Shown: positions 1 through 7,737, counted from the first letter of the stretch. The stretch: DNA of 64,000 nt from Virgisporangium aurantiacum (GCF_016863635.1 NZ_BOPG01000033.1:372001-436000); one strand, 5' to 3'. Notes: generated by a model from the letters alone, not told the origin. Program-made: numbers and translations.

Positions 1-249
1 CACCATCAGCAGCGTCGAGCTCGCGACCGCCGCGATCCGGGTGGCGAACCCGGCCACCAGGAGCACCCCGATCGTGATCTCGACGAACGGCAGCGCCGCG
101 CCCACCACCTTGGAGACCTCGTAGGGCAGCAGGTCGTACGCGTGCACCGCCCGCACCGACCCCTGGAGGTCGCTCACCTTGGTGGCACCGGCGACCAGCC
201 ACACCCCGGCCAGCAGCAACCGCGCCGCCGACCGAATCCACAAGCTCAC
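1..249 (-). CDS. MauE/DoxX-like membrane protein (3' part outside window)
   Basis: The first 83 codons of a small membrane protein are visible; the rest lies beyond the left edge. The N-terminus is a hydrophobic helix (LLLAGVWLVAGATKV), followed by a loop with HAYDLLPYE and a second helix containing LPFVEITIGVLLVAGF. This is the usual layout of MauE/DoxX-type four-helix quinone- or redox-linked membrane proteins. The GTG start overlaps the stop of the upstream sigma factor gene as GTGA, so the two are translationally coupled. Family assignment rests on the helix pattern and the E-x-x-x-G motif; the substrate is unknown. Confidence 0.6.
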   Translation of the reverse strand, partial: MSLWIRSAARLLLAGVWLVAGATKVSDLQGSVRAVHAYDLLPYEVSKVVGAALPFVEITIGVLLVAGFATRIAAVASSTLLMV

Positions 250-836
250 AAAGGCTTGGTCGTAACGGACGCCGGTTCGGTTCCCGCCTGGGTGTTCTCA
301 CAGAGTTCCGGCGCGCTGCCCAGCGCGTCCACGAGCTCTGCCCTGGCCCGGGCGACGCGCGACCGGATGGTGCCGACCGGGACGCCCTCGACGGCGGCCG
401 CCTCGACGTAGGAGAGGCCGGCGACCTGGGTGAGCACGAACGCGGCCCGGCGCAGCGGGTCGAGCCGCCGGAGCAGGTCGAGCGCGTCGACCAGGCCGGT
501 GTCGTCGGGGCCGGGGTCCGCGGGGGCGGCGAGGAGTCGGTCGCCGAGCCGCCGCCGGCGCACGGTGGCGCGGAGGTGGTCGGCGCACGTGCGGCGGGCG
601 ATCGACAGCAGCCAGGTGCGCACCCCGGCCCGGCCCTCGAACGTGGGCAGCGCCTTCAGCGCCCGCAGGAACGTCTCCTGGGTGAGGTCGTCGGCGGCGT
701 CGCGGTCGACCAGCGCGGCGGCGAGCCGCCACACCTCGGCCTGGGTGGCCCGCACGAACGCGCCCTGTGCGATCGGATCGCCCGTCGCGGCAGCGACGGC
801 GACGGCCTCGAGGTCGTCGCGCTGGGCAGGGATCAC
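246..836 (-). CDS. ECF-type RNA polymerase sigma factor
   Basis: A 196-residue sigma-70 family protein of the extracytoplasmic-function size class. Region 2 is clear (DDLTQETFLRALKALPTFEG, then RTWLLSIARRTCADHLR). Region 4 has the usual helix-turn-helix (AAFVLTQVAGLSYVEAAAVEG, then GTIRSRVARARAEL). The GTG start at 836 was chosen because it gives the normal ECF length; the open frame extends further upstream without homology. It ends by overlapping the MauE-like gene and diverges from a zinc-finger anti-sigma gene 61 bp away. The pair is probably cognate although on opposite strands. The inducing signal is unknown; the copper-type neighbour downstream of the anti-sigma gene suggests metal or redox stress, which is inference. 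Confidence 0.85.
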   Translation of the reverse strand: MIPAQRDDLEAVAVAAATGDPIAQGAFVRATQAEVWRLAAALVDRDAADDLTQETFLRALKALPTFEGRAGVRTWLLSIARRTCADHLRATVRRRRLGDRLLAAPADPGPDDTGLVDALDLLRRLDPLRRAAFVLTQVAGLSYVEAAAVEGVPVGTIRSRVARARAELVDALGSAPELCENTQAGTEPASVTTKPL

Positions 837-862
837 GCACCGAGCGTACGACGCCCGGGGTG

Positions 863-885
863 GGAACTTTCCGTCCGGTCTGGTC
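863..885 (+). promoter_or_regulatory. possible ECF sigma promoter for the anti-sigma gene
   Basis: GGAAC at 863-867 is followed 15 bases later by GTC at 883-885, 12 bases before the ATG of the anti-sigma gene. GGAAC-spacer-GTC is the general ECF promoter pattern, and the spacing would give an almost leaderless transcript. It lies between the divergent sigma and anti-sigma genes, so autoregulation is plausible but unproven. The spacer is slightly short for the class. Confidence 0.35.
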
Positions 886-897
886 GACTTGGTTTCC

Positions 898-1518
898 ATG
901 ACGTGCTCGCAGGTCCGCCTCGCGCTCTCCGCCCGCCTCGACGGTGAGGACCCCGGCTTCGACCCGGACGACCACCTCCGTGGGTGCGCCGGCTGCCGGC
1001 AGTGGCTGGCGCAGGCCGAAGCGCTGGGCCTGATGCTGCGGGTGCCGACGCGGGCGACGCCCGACGTCACCGAGGCGGTGCTGGCCCGGCTCGCCGCCGA
1101 GAAGTCGGCCGCCCGGTCGGCCGCCGCGGCGAAGGCGGCGCGCTGGACCGACGCGCTGCGCCTCGGCCTCGGCGGGATCGCCGCCGTGCAGTTGCTGCTG
1201 GCGTTGCCGGGCGTGCTGGGGCTGGAGGGGTCGCACGCGCACCACGAGGTGGCCGCGGTGGCCGTCGCGTTCCTGCTGGCCGCGTTCCGCCCGGCGCTGG
1301 CGAAGCCGTACGCGCCGGTGGCCGTCGTGCTGGCCGGGTGCCTGGTGCTCTCCGCGGTCCTGGACCTGTCACAGGGGGTGACCACCGTCGGTCACGAGGC
1401 GGGTCACCTGATGACGGTCATTCCGGCCGCTATGCTCGTTGCGCTGGCGTACCGGCCCGGCACCCCGCCTCCCATGCAGCCGGCGCACGGCCGGCGGGAG
1501 GAAGTGGCGGTGCGGTGA
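898..1518 (+). CDS. membrane-anchored zinc-finger anti-sigma factor
   Basis: A 206-residue protein with a short cytoplasmic N-terminus carrying an H-x3-C-x2-C cluster (DHLRGCAGC, about residues 24-32), the ligand set of ZAS-type anti-sigma factors. A linker with several basic residues follows, then several hydrophobic segments (residues 83-180) that would hold it in the membrane. It diverges from the ECF sigma gene and its stop overlaps the start of the CopC-CopD gene as GTGA, so it is co-translated with that gene. The likely role is sequestration of the adjacent sigma factor at the membrane until a signal is received. Function is inferred from the motif and position. Confidence 0.75.
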   Translation: MTCSQVRLALSARLDGEDPGFDPDDHLRGCAGCRQWLAQAEALGLMLRVPTRATPDVTEAVLARLAAEKSAARSAAAAKAARWTDALRLGLGGIAAVQLLLALPGVLGLEGSHAHHEVAAVAVAFLLAAFRPALAKPYAPVAVVLAGCLVLSAVLDLSQGVTTVGHEAGHLMTVIPAAMLVALAYRPGTPPPMQPAHGRREEVAVR

Positions 1519-3239
1519 TCGGGCGCGGTTCGCGCAAGTTCAGCCTGGCGGTACTCGTCGGGATCGCGTTTGTCCTGCTGGCGTCGTCGCCCGCGGCCGC
1601 GCACGCGGCGCTGAGCAGCACCGACCCGCCGCCGAACGCGATCCTCGCGAGCCCACCCGGCGCGATCACGCTCACGTTCACCGAGGGCGTCCGGGCCGTC
1701 TCCCAGCGGATCAAGGTGATCGGGCCAGATCGATCGGTGGTGAGTTCGGGCAACCCCACCACCACCGGCTCGAAGTTGACGATCCCGGTCCGCACCGACG
1801 CCGGCAAGGGCACCTACCTGGTGACGTACCGGGTGATCTCGGCCGACAGCCACCCGATCGGCGGGAGTTTCGTCTACCACGTCGGCGCGCCGTCGGCCGA
1901 TCCGCCGCAGGAGGGGCAGGCCGCGATCACCAAGGTCGACCCGGTGGTCGCCTGGACGCTCGGCGCCGCCCGGTACCTCGGCTACGTCGGCCTGGTGCTG
2001 CTGATCGGCCCGATGCTGTTCCTGGCCCGGCTGTGGCCGGCCCGGCTGTCGCGCCGGGTGCCGGCGCAGCTGGTCGCCACCGGGCTCGGGCTGCTGGCGT
2101 TCAGCACGGTCGCGGAGATGTACCTGCAAGGGCCGTACACGGCGGGCACCGGCCTGTTCGGCGCCGACGCCGACGCGGTCCTGAACGCGCTGGGCGGCTC
2201 GTACGGGACCACGCACACGGTGCGCCTCGGCGTCCTGGCGGCGATCGCGGTGCTGCTGCGGCCGTTCGTGCGACCGCAGGGACCGTCGACCGTCGACCTG
2301 GCGGTGGTGTCGTTCTTCGCGGTGGTCGGGCTCGGCACGTGGCCGCTCAGCGGGCACGCGGGCGTGTCGCCGGCGCCGGCCGTGTCGCTGGTCGCCGACG
2401 CGGCGCACCTGGCGTCGATGGGCGTGTGGCTGGGCGGGCTGGTGATGCTCGTCGGGGTCCTGTTACGTCACGCCAACGCCCGGGAACTGAACGCGATCCT
2501 GCCGGTGTGGTCGAACTGGGCGATGATGGCCGTCATCGTGCTCTCGCTCACCGGCGTCGCGCAGGCGATCATCGAGGTCGAGTCGTTCGGGCCGCTGTTC
2601 GACACCCGGTACGGGCGGTTGGTGCTGGTGAAGGCCGGGCTGCTGGCCGTGGTGCTGCTGGTGGCGTGGTACTCGCGGCGGCTGGTCCTGGCGCCGGCGC
2701 CGAAGGCGCTGGTCGGTGTCGGCGGTGGCCCGGCCGAAGATCCCGAAGATCTTGATGAGGACCTCGATGAGGACGGGGAGCCGCCCGCCGATCCGCCGGT
2801 GCGCTCGCTGCGCCGGTCGATCCTGGCCGAGCTGGCGATCACGGGCGTGGTGCTCGCCGTCGCGGCCGCCCTGGTGCAGACGCCGCCGGCGCGCAGCGTC
2901 GCCGACGCGCCCCCGGAGCCCTACGCGGTGACCCTGACGACCGACCTGTTCCGGGTGCGGATGGAGCTCGACCCGGCCCGGGAGGGCGGCAACTCGCTGC
3001 ACCTGTACGCGTACAACCCCGCCGGCGAACCGCAGGCCGTGGTCGAGTGGACGGTCACCGCGACCCCCGCCGACGGCAGCATCGACGCGCTCGACGTGCC
3101 GCTGCTGCCCGTCACCGCCGATCACGCGGTGGGCGAGCCGACGTTCCCGACGCCGGGTGAGTGGGACATCAAGATCACGATCCGGCTGTCGGAGACCGAC
3201 CAGGCGACGGTGAGCCAGCGGGTGAAGATCAGCGAATGA
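1515..3239 (+). CDS. CopC-CopD fusion copper resistance/uptake protein
   Basis: A 574-residue protein. A signal peptide ends in SSPAAAHAAL, leaving the His that starts mature CopC domains as a Cu(II) ligand. The CopC beta-sandwich (about residues 34-130) includes DPPPNAILASPP, LTFTEGV and the second His in SADSHPIGGSFVYHV. Multiple membrane helices of the CopD type follow to about residue 380, then an acidic linker (EDPEDLDEDLDEDGE), one more helix and a periplasmic C-terminal domain. The GTG start overlaps the anti-sigma stop and follows a GGGAGGAAG ribosome site. This is the YcnJ-like arrangement used for copper import or tolerance. A strong terminator follows. Confidence 0.85.
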   Translation: MIGRGSRKFSLAVLVGIAFVLLASSPAAAHAALSSTDPPPNAILASPPGAITLTFTEGVRAVSQRIKVIGPDRSVVSSGNPTTTGSKLTIPVRTDAGKGTYLVTYRVISADSHPIGGSFVYHVGAPSADPPQEGQAAITKVDPVVAWTLGAARYLGYVGLVLLIGPMLFLARLWPARLSRRVPAQLVATGLGLLAFSTVAEMYLQGPYTAGTGLFGADADAVLNALGGSYGTTHTVRLGVLAAIAVLLRPFVRPQGPSTVDLAVVSFFAVVGLGTWPLSGHAGVSPAPAVSLVADAAHLASMGVWLGGLVMLVGVLLRHANARELNAILPVWSNWAMMAVIVLSLTGVAQAIIEVESFGPLFDTRYGRLVLVKAGLLAVVLLVAWYSRRLVLAPAPKALVGVGGGPAEDPEDLDEDLDEDGEPPADPPVRSLRRSILAELAITGVVLAVAAALVQTPPARSVADAPPEPYAVTLTTDLFRVRMELDPAREGGNSLHLYAYNPAGEPQAVVEWTVTATPADGSIDALDVPLLPVTADHAVGEPTFPTPGEWDIKITIRLSETDQATVSQRVKISE

Positions 3240-3249
3240 CCGCTGTATC

Positions 3250-3290
3250 GACCCGGCGGCCCCGCACGGGGGGAACGAGGCCGCCGGGTC
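3250..3290 (+). terminator. hairpin terminator after the CopC-CopD gene
   Basis: GACCCGGCGGCC at 3250-3261 pairs perfectly with GGCCGCCGGGTC at 3279-3290 (12 bp, 17-base loop). There is no long T run, as is usual in high-GC actinomycetes. It lies 11 bases after the CopC-CopD stop and could also end the convergent transcript of the GT87 gene. Confidence 0.7.
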
Positions 3291-3412
3291 ACCGGGGGGT
3301 AACCACGCCACGGGGGAAGTGGCGGCGGGGCCACCGGACCAGAGTCAGCGGTAACCCGACGTTTCGACTGTAGGACTGTCCCCTGGTGGGCCGTAAGCAC
3401 CCGATCGGGCGA

Positions 3413-4711
3413 TCACCCGAGGTGGGGTGACGCGCCGGTGCCGGCCATCGCGGGCTCGTCCACGGGTCTCGGGGGGACGGCCGGGGTCGCCCGTTCGGCG
3501 AATGCCGGCACGGCCCGGCCGCGCACCGGCAGGGCGACGATGAGCACGGCCGCCAGCAGCACGTACCAGTTCTCGATCAGGAACCCGGGCAGCCCGTGGG
3601 CGAACAGGCGCTTGCTGAGCCCGAGTTCGAACAGCGAGATGACGCTCACCGTCACGCTCGCCCAGCACAGGCCGGCCAGCACGAACAGCCCCGGGCGCCG
3701 GGCCGCGGCTCTGCCGTCTCCGCCGGCCACATCCACCAGCACCAGCAGTGCCGGCACGAACCAGAACAGGTGGTGCGGCCAGGTGATCGGGCTGGCCAGG
3801 CCGCCCACGAACCCGGTGACGGTCAGGCCCACCACCTCGTCGCCCGCGAGCGCCGCCCGCCGGGCCCGCCAGAGCCCGTACCCGGCCGTGACCACCACCA
3901 GGCACACCCACACCAGCCGACCGGGCTCGGCCGGATCGCTGAGGCGGGCCAGCATGCCCAGGATCGACTGGTTCGCGACGCGGTCGGTGTGGCCGACCCG
4001 GCCGGTTTCCCAGAGCGCGGCGGTCCAGAAGTGCCACGAGTCGGTCCACGCGACGGCGGCGGCCAGCAGGGTGGCGCCGGCGGCGGTGGCCGTCGCCGTG
4101 AGCGCGGCCCGCCACCGGCGGGTGATCAGCAGGTAGACGATGAAGATCGCGGGCGTCAGCTTGATCGCGGCCGCGATGCCGATGCCGATCCCGGCGAGCC
4201 GCGGCCAGCGCGGCGCCACGATGAGCAGGTCGGTGAGCACCAGCAACACGAGCAACATGTTGATCTGGCCGAAGTTCACCGTCTCGCGGATCGGTTCGAG
4301 CGTGCTCACCAGCGGCACCGCCAGCAGCGTCGCGAACCACAGCGGCACGTGGTGCCGGCGCGCGATGGGCCGCACCAGCCAGATCGTGGTGACGATCACG
4401 GCCGCGGCCGAACCGGCCCAGAACAGGAAGACGCTCGCCCGGAAGCCGATGACGCCCAGCGGCGCCAGGACCAGTGCCGCGAACGGGGGATAGGTGAACC
4501 CCAGGCGGCCCTGGATAGGGTCGTCGTGGGCGAACGAGTACAGCGGATGACCGTCGTGCCACCACCGCATCGCGTTGACGTAGATTCGCAGATCCAGGAA
4601 GTGGTGCCGGTTGCCGTACCAGACCTGTGCCGCCACCACGGCGGCCGTAACCACGATCAGCAGCAGCAACCTGCGCCGGAGCGCCCGGCGCGGGACGGTG
4701 GTGCTTGTCAT
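3413..4711 (-). CDS. GT87-family polyprenol-phosphate-dependent mannosyltransferase-like membrane protein
   Basis: A 432-residue integral membrane protein with about ten hydrophobic segments. Motifs of the DUF2029/GT87 family are visible: a first loop with DLRIYVNAMRWWHDGHPLYSF, then GFTYPPFAALVLAPL, and later FGQINMLLVLLVL and AAAIKLTPAIFIVYLL. Actinobacterial relatives transfer mannose from polyprenyl-phosphomannose to glycolipids or lipoglycans on the outer face of the membrane. The start at 4711 was chosen because AGGA lies ten bases upstream; an ATG at 4732 is an alternative. Acceptor and sugar cannot be told from sequence. It converges with the CopC-CopD gene and stands alone. Confidence 0.8.
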   Translation of the reverse strand: MTSTTVPRRALRRRLLLLIVVTAAVVAAQVWYGNRHHFLDLRIYVNAMRWWHDGHPLYSFAHDDPIQGRLGFTYPPFAALVLAPLGVIGFRASVFLFWAGSAAAVIVTTIWLVRPIARRHHVPLWFATLLAVPLVSTLEPIRETVNFGQINMLLVLLVLTDLLIVAPRWPRLAGIGIGIAAAIKLTPAIFIVYLLITRRWRAALTATATAAGATLLAAAVAWTDSWHFWTAALWETGRVGHTDRVANQSILGMLARLSDPAEPGRLVWVCLVVVTAGYGLWRARRAALAGDEVVGLTVTGFVGGLASPITWPHHLFWFVPALLVLVDVAGGDGRAAARRPGLFVLAGLCWASVTVSVISLFELGLSKRLFAHGLPGFLIENWYVLLAAVLIVALPVRGRAVPAFAERATPAVPPRPVDEPAMAGTGASPHLG

Positions 4712-4832
4712 GCGGCGCTGTTCCTGTTCCATGGTTGAGCTAGCGGCAACCTTAACCAAACGTTGCCCGTTGTGTGGGAGAGGTATGCGGTACGCGTCGC
4801 ACGCGATGCGTTCGTCACACTAGGCTGATGGC

Positions 4833-5444
4833 GTGAGTGATCTTCTGGTCTGGATCGATTGCGAGATGACCGGTCTCGATCTGCGGCGTGATGCCCTCAT
4901 CGAGGTGGCGGTGGTGATCACCGGTGCCGATCTGGTGCCGCTCGACGCGGGGCTCGACATCGTCGTCAAGGTGCCCGACCAGGTGCTCGACGGCATGGTC
5001 GACGTGGTGCGCGACATGCACGACAAGTCCGGGCTCACGGCCGCGGTGCGCACCGCCACCACCACCCTGGAGCAGGCCGAGGAGCAGGTGCTCGAGTACG
5101 TGAAGAAGCACGTGCCCGAGCCGCGCACGGCGCCGCTGTGCGGCAACTCCATCGCCACCGACCGGGGTTTCATCGCCCGCGACATGCCCCGCCTCGACGC
5201 CCATCTGCACTATCGGATGATCGACGTGTCGTCGGTGAAGGAGCTGTGCCGCCGCTGGTACCCGCGGGCGTACTTCGGCCAGCCCGCCAAGGGTCTCGCG
5301 CACCGCGCGCTGGTCGACATCCTGGAGAGCATCCGCGAGTTGGAGTACTACCGGCGGGCGATCTTCGTCCCGCCGCCGGGGCCCGACGTGGAGTCCGGGA
5401 AGGCGATCGCGGCCGCGCTGCTGGCCGAGGAACGCCAGGCGTAA
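4833..5444 (+). CDS. orn: oligoribonuclease
   Basis: A 203-residue DEDDh 3'-5' exoribonuclease that degrades RNA dinucleotides to mononucleotides, the last step of mRNA turnover and of c-di-nucleotide breakdown. The Exo I motif is WIDCEMTGLD (D9, E11). Exo II is in the segment LCGNSIATDRGFIARDMP, and Exo III has the catalytic His-Asp in GLAHRALVDILESI. Length and order match the family. GTG at 4833 is in frame with the standard first residues SDLLVWID. The gene is followed by a self-complementary CTCGCCGTACGGCGAG at 5491-5506 and then tRNA-His. Confidence 0.95.
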   Translation: MSDLLVWIDCEMTGLDLRRDALIEVAVVITGADLVPLDAGLDIVVKVPDQVLDGMVDVVRDMHDKSGLTAAVRTATTTLEQAEEQVLEYVKKHVPEPRTAPLCGNSIATDRGFIARDMPRLDAHLHYRMIDVSSVKELCRRWYPRAYFGQPAKGLAHRALVDILESIRELEYYRRAIFVPPPGPDVESGKAIAAALLAEERQA

Positions 5445-5490
5445 TCCCACTCGACGGCGGGCCTCCCCATGCCGCTATCATTGGTCGTCG

Positions 5491-5506
5491 CTCGCCGTAC
5501 GGCGAG
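5491..5506. terminator. perfect 16-bp palindrome between orn and tRNA-His
   Basis: CTCGCCGTACGGCGAG is fully self-complementary. It lies 46 bases after the orn stop and 5 bases before the tRNA. It could be an orn terminator stem with a tiny loop, or a protein site in the tRNA promoter; sequence alone does not decide. Confidence 0.35.
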
Positions 5507-5511
5507 CGCGC

Positions 5512-5588
5512 GGTGGCTGTAGCTCAGCTGGTAGAGCACCGGGTTGTGGTCCCGGGGGCCGCGGGTTCAAGTCCCGTCAGCCACCCCA
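5512..5588 (+). tRNA. tRNA-His (GTG anticodon)
   Basis: The acceptor stem GTGGCTG (5513-5519) pairs with CAGCCAC (5578-5584). The extra 5' G at 5512 faces C at 5585, the G-1:C73 pair that is the identity element of histidine tRNAs. The D arm is GCTCAGCTGGTAGAGC. The anticodon arm CCGGG-TTGTGGT-CCCGG carries GTG at 5546-5548. The T arm is GCGGG-TTCAAGT-CCCGT. The CCA end is encoded at 5586-5588. Confidence 0.97.
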
Positions 5589-5592
5589 GCAG

Positions 5593-5623
5593 AAAGGCCC
5601 CCTCCGAACCGGAGGGGGCCTTT
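5593..5623 (+). terminator. strong terminator after tRNA-His
   Basis: A 13-bp stem, AAAGGCCCCCTCC (5593-5605) with GGAGGGGGCCTTT (5611-5623), around a five-base loop. It follows the tRNA by four bases and also stands 12 bases beyond the stop of the convergent beta-propeller gene, so it can work in both directions. Confidence 0.85.
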
Positions 5624-5634
5624 CGCGTGCCCTA

Positions 5635-7068
5635 TCAGGCGAGCGGGAACATCCCGAGGCGGCCGTGGTACTCGCGGCCGAGCTGTTCGGTGTCCGAGCC
5701 GACGATGAGGCCGGCCGGCGTGGCCAGCATCGCCCGCACGCCGACGCCGCGCAGGCGGGTCGGGTCCCACGGGGTGGCCAGGCCGGTCACCGGGTCGACG
5801 GCGGCGATGCCCTTGCGCGACACGGCGCCCTTGCCGGCGCTCTCCTTGCCGTACGGGTTGTTCATCCACCGCTGGTGGCCGCCGACGTACACGGCCGGCC
5901 CCGTCACCGAGACGGTGTACAGCGAGTCGCCGCCGGTGTGGTTCACCCAGGCGGGTTGCTGCCCGGCGGCGCCGGCGGTCGGGAACCGGGCGACCGTGTC
6001 GCACATCCGCTTCGGACCCGAGGCCCGGCCGGTCGTCACGACGGCGAACCAGGAGCCGTCCGGGGCGAAGTCGACGCCGCGCAGGTAGGTCTCGAAGCCG
6101 GCCCGGCAGGGGCCGGTGTAGGCGTCGGTGTTCCAGGGCGCCAGCGCGCCGGTCGTCAGGTCGAACATCGCGATCTGGCTGCGGCGCTGCCCGCCGGCCT
6201 GCTGGATGGCGCCGATCGCCACCAGGCGGGTGCCGTTCGGGCTGATCGCGAAGTCCTCGACCCGGGCGCGGGTGAGTCCGGGTGCGGCGATCTTCGCGTC
6301 GAACGCGGGATCGGCGGCGCCGGTCGCGAGGTTCACCCGGGCGAGTGCCGTGCGGGGCAGCCCGCCGATCGCGCTGAACGAGCCGCCCGCGTACAGCCAG
6401 CCGCCGGAGACGACCAGTTCCCGGGCGTCGCCCCAGTTGAGCTGGCCGGTGAACGCCGCGTCCCGCGCGCCGGTGGCGATCGCGATGCGGGCCAGGCCGC
6501 GCTGCGCGGCGCCGTTGACCTTCTTGAACGCGCCGCCCGCGTAGACCGCGGCGCCGTCGGGGCTGCCGGCGACCGAGTACACCGCCCCGTCGGTGTCGGC
6601 CCGGAACGGCAGCACCGCGCCGGTGTACAGGTCGTAGGCGAACAGGTTGTGCCGGTCGTAGAACGTCTTGCCGGTCGAGTCGCTGACCTCGGAGAAGTCG
6701 CCGGCGGCCACGACGGTCCGGGGCCCGACCAGGGCGACGTCCCAGACCGTGCCGTCGAGCACGTGCGGCGTGAAGTCGACGGGGTTGGCGGAGACGGGCC
6801 GCGGGTGGGCAAGGTCCGCGGCCGCCGGCGCGGCCGCTGCCACGTTCATCGCGAGGACGGCCGCCAGACCGGCGGCGGCAGCGGCCAGGGCTTGTCCGGT
6901 GGATCTTTGCCGACCTGCGGCGGACTCAGACGACGCCCGGCGGCGTTGCGGCTTCGCCCCGATACAACACCGGTATCGGGACAAAGCCGCGCCTTGCCGG
7001 ATCGCCGCCTGAGCCTCGCCTCGGCTCGACAAGATCCACCGGACAAGCCCTAGGGGACGACGACGCAT
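5635..7068 (-). CDS. secreted beta-propeller repeat protein with interrupted signal peptide
   Basis: A 477-residue open frame. From about residue 87 it is a secreted beta-propeller-type protein with repeated blade-like units (VYAGGAFKKVNGAAQRGLARI, LYAGGSFSAIGGLPRTALARV, ITGALAPW-type strands). No catalytic motif is evident. The ATG at 7068 has an AGAGGAG ribosome site eight bases upstream. The first residues are MRRRPLG, but the hydrophobic core of the signal peptide (LAAAAAGLAAVLAMNVAAAAPAAA) begins only at about residue 62. The 55 codons between come from a 165-bp imperfect palindrome (6887-7051) that is in frame and stop-free. Without it the protein would have an ordinary signal peptide, so secretion may be impaired or may need another start. 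Confidence 0.75.
   Translation of the reverse strand: MRRRPLGLVRWILSSRGEAQAAIRQGAALSRYRCCIGAKPQRRRASSESAAGRQRSTGQALAAAAAGLAAVLAMNVAAAAPAAADLAHPRPVSANPVDFTPHVLDGTVWDVALVGPRTVVAAGDFSEVSDSTGKTFYDRHNLFAYDLYTGAVLPFRADTDGAVYSVAGSPDGAAVYAGGAFKKVNGAAQRGLARIAIATGARDAAFTGQLNWGDARELVVSGGWLYAGGSFSAIGGLPRTALARVNLATGAADPAFDAKIAAPGLTRARVEDFAISPNGTRLVAIGAIQQAGGQRRSQIAMFDLTTGALAPWNTDAYTGPCRAGFETYLRGVDFAPDGSWFAVVTTGRASGPKRMCDTVARFPTAGAAGQQPAWVNHTGGDSLYTVSVTGPAVYVGGHQRWMNNPYGKESAGKGAVSRKGIAAVDPVTGLATPWDPTRLRGVGVRAMLATPAGLIVGSDTEQLGREYHGRLGMFPLA
6887..7051. repeat. 165-bp imperfect palindromic element inside the beta-propeller gene
   Basis: Outer arms of 21 bp are perfect inverted repeats (6887-6907 and 7031-7051, ending in AGGGCTTGTCC and GGACAAGCCCT). 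Inner parts are also related by inversion, ending in CCCCGATAC and GTATCGGG around a short centre near 6969. The whole element is symmetric about that point. Length 165 is divisible by three. It has no room for a transposase, so it resembles a MITE or a structured palindromic repeat. No second copy is visible in this window. Confidence 0.8.
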
Positions 7069-7082
7069 GCGGTGAGCTCCTC

Positions 7083-7117
7083 TGGTGCGAATATACCTTT
7101 TGGTACGTTCGCACCAA
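7083..7117 (-). promoter_or_regulatory. promoter with overlapping operator-like palindrome for the beta-propeller gene
   Basis: On the minus strand TTGGTG (7117-7112) and TATATT (7095-7090) are spaced by 16 bases, a good sigma-70 promoter. An inverted repeat, TGGTGCGAACGTACC and GGTATATTCGCACCA (13 of 15 positions symmetric, 4-base centre), covers both boxes. It ends at the ribosome site. The arrangement suggests repression by an unidentified dimeric regulator. Confidence 0.55.
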
Positions 7118-7159
7118 CGAAGAGAAGTTCGTCCTAGACGCGCCAATGTGGCGCGTTAA

Positions 7160-7573
7160 TCACTCTTCGAGGGTGTTGACCATGAAGTGCGCCGCCCGCT
7201 CCAGGTACTCCCACAACTGCTGCTCCTGCTCGGCCGGCAACCCAAGGCTGTCGATGGCCCGGCGCATGTTGCGCAGCCACGCGTCCCGCTCGGCCGGCCC
7301 GACCCGGAACGGGGCGTGCCGCATCCGCAGCCTCGGGTGGCCGCGCTGGTCGGAGTACGTGGTCGGCCCGCCCCAGTACTGGATGAGGAACAGCCGGAAC
7401 CGTTCGTTGGCCGGGCCCAGATCCTCCTCCGGGTACAGGGGCCGCAGTAGCGGGTCGGTGGCCACTCCCGCGTAGAACTCGTCGACGAGCTTGCGGAACG
7501 TCGGCTCACCACCGACGGCGTCGTAGAACGTGACCTCGGCCCGCGGCCGCCCGAGAGGAAGTGGATTACTCAC
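7160..7573 (-). CDS. glbO: group II truncated haemoglobin
   Basis: A 137-residue protein with the trHbO signature: FYDAVGGEPTFRKLVDEFYAGVATDPLLRPLYPEEDL, then RLFLIQYWGGPTTYSDQRGHPRLRMRHAPFRVG and the C-terminal helix ending in HFMVNTLEE. The proximal His lies in LRMRHAPF; Tyr and Trp residues of the group II distal pocket are present. It is a cytoplasmic oxygen/redox-active haem protein. The GTG at 7573 was chosen because it starts SNPLPLGRPRAEVTFYDAVGG, the normal length; the upstream frame runs into an inverted repeat. It is transcribed in the same direction as the beta-propeller gene, but that gene has its own promoter. Confidence 0.92.
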   Translation of the reverse strand: MSNPLPLGRPRAEVTFYDAVGGEPTFRKLVDEFYAGVATDPLLRPLYPEEDLGPANERFRLFLIQYWGGPTTYSDQRGHPRLRMRHAPFRVGPAERDAWLRNMRRAIDSLGLPAEQEQQLWEYLERAAHFMVNTLEE

Positions 7574-7626
7574 CGATCCATCGTGCCACCCCCGCCGCCC
7601 ACCCCCTCCGGACGCCTCGCGGAAGT

Positions 7627-7698
7627 CGATCTTGCAGTTGTGGTGCCACCTAAAGCCGACCGAATCAGGGCGATCCTGGCACCACAACTGCAAGATCG
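7627..7698. repeat. 72-bp element with perfect 22-bp inverted arms
   Basis: The arms at 7627-7648 and 7677-7698 (core GATCTTGCAGTTGTGGTGCC and its complement) are perfect over 22 bp with a 28-base centre. It lies 39 bases past the stop of the MFS gene and 53 bases upstream of glbO, both on the minus strand. It may serve as a terminator for the former or be a dispersed palindromic repeat. Confidence 0.75.
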
Positions 7699-7737
7699 CC
7701 GCGGGTCAGCGGGCGGGGGGCGGCGGCGGACACGGCC

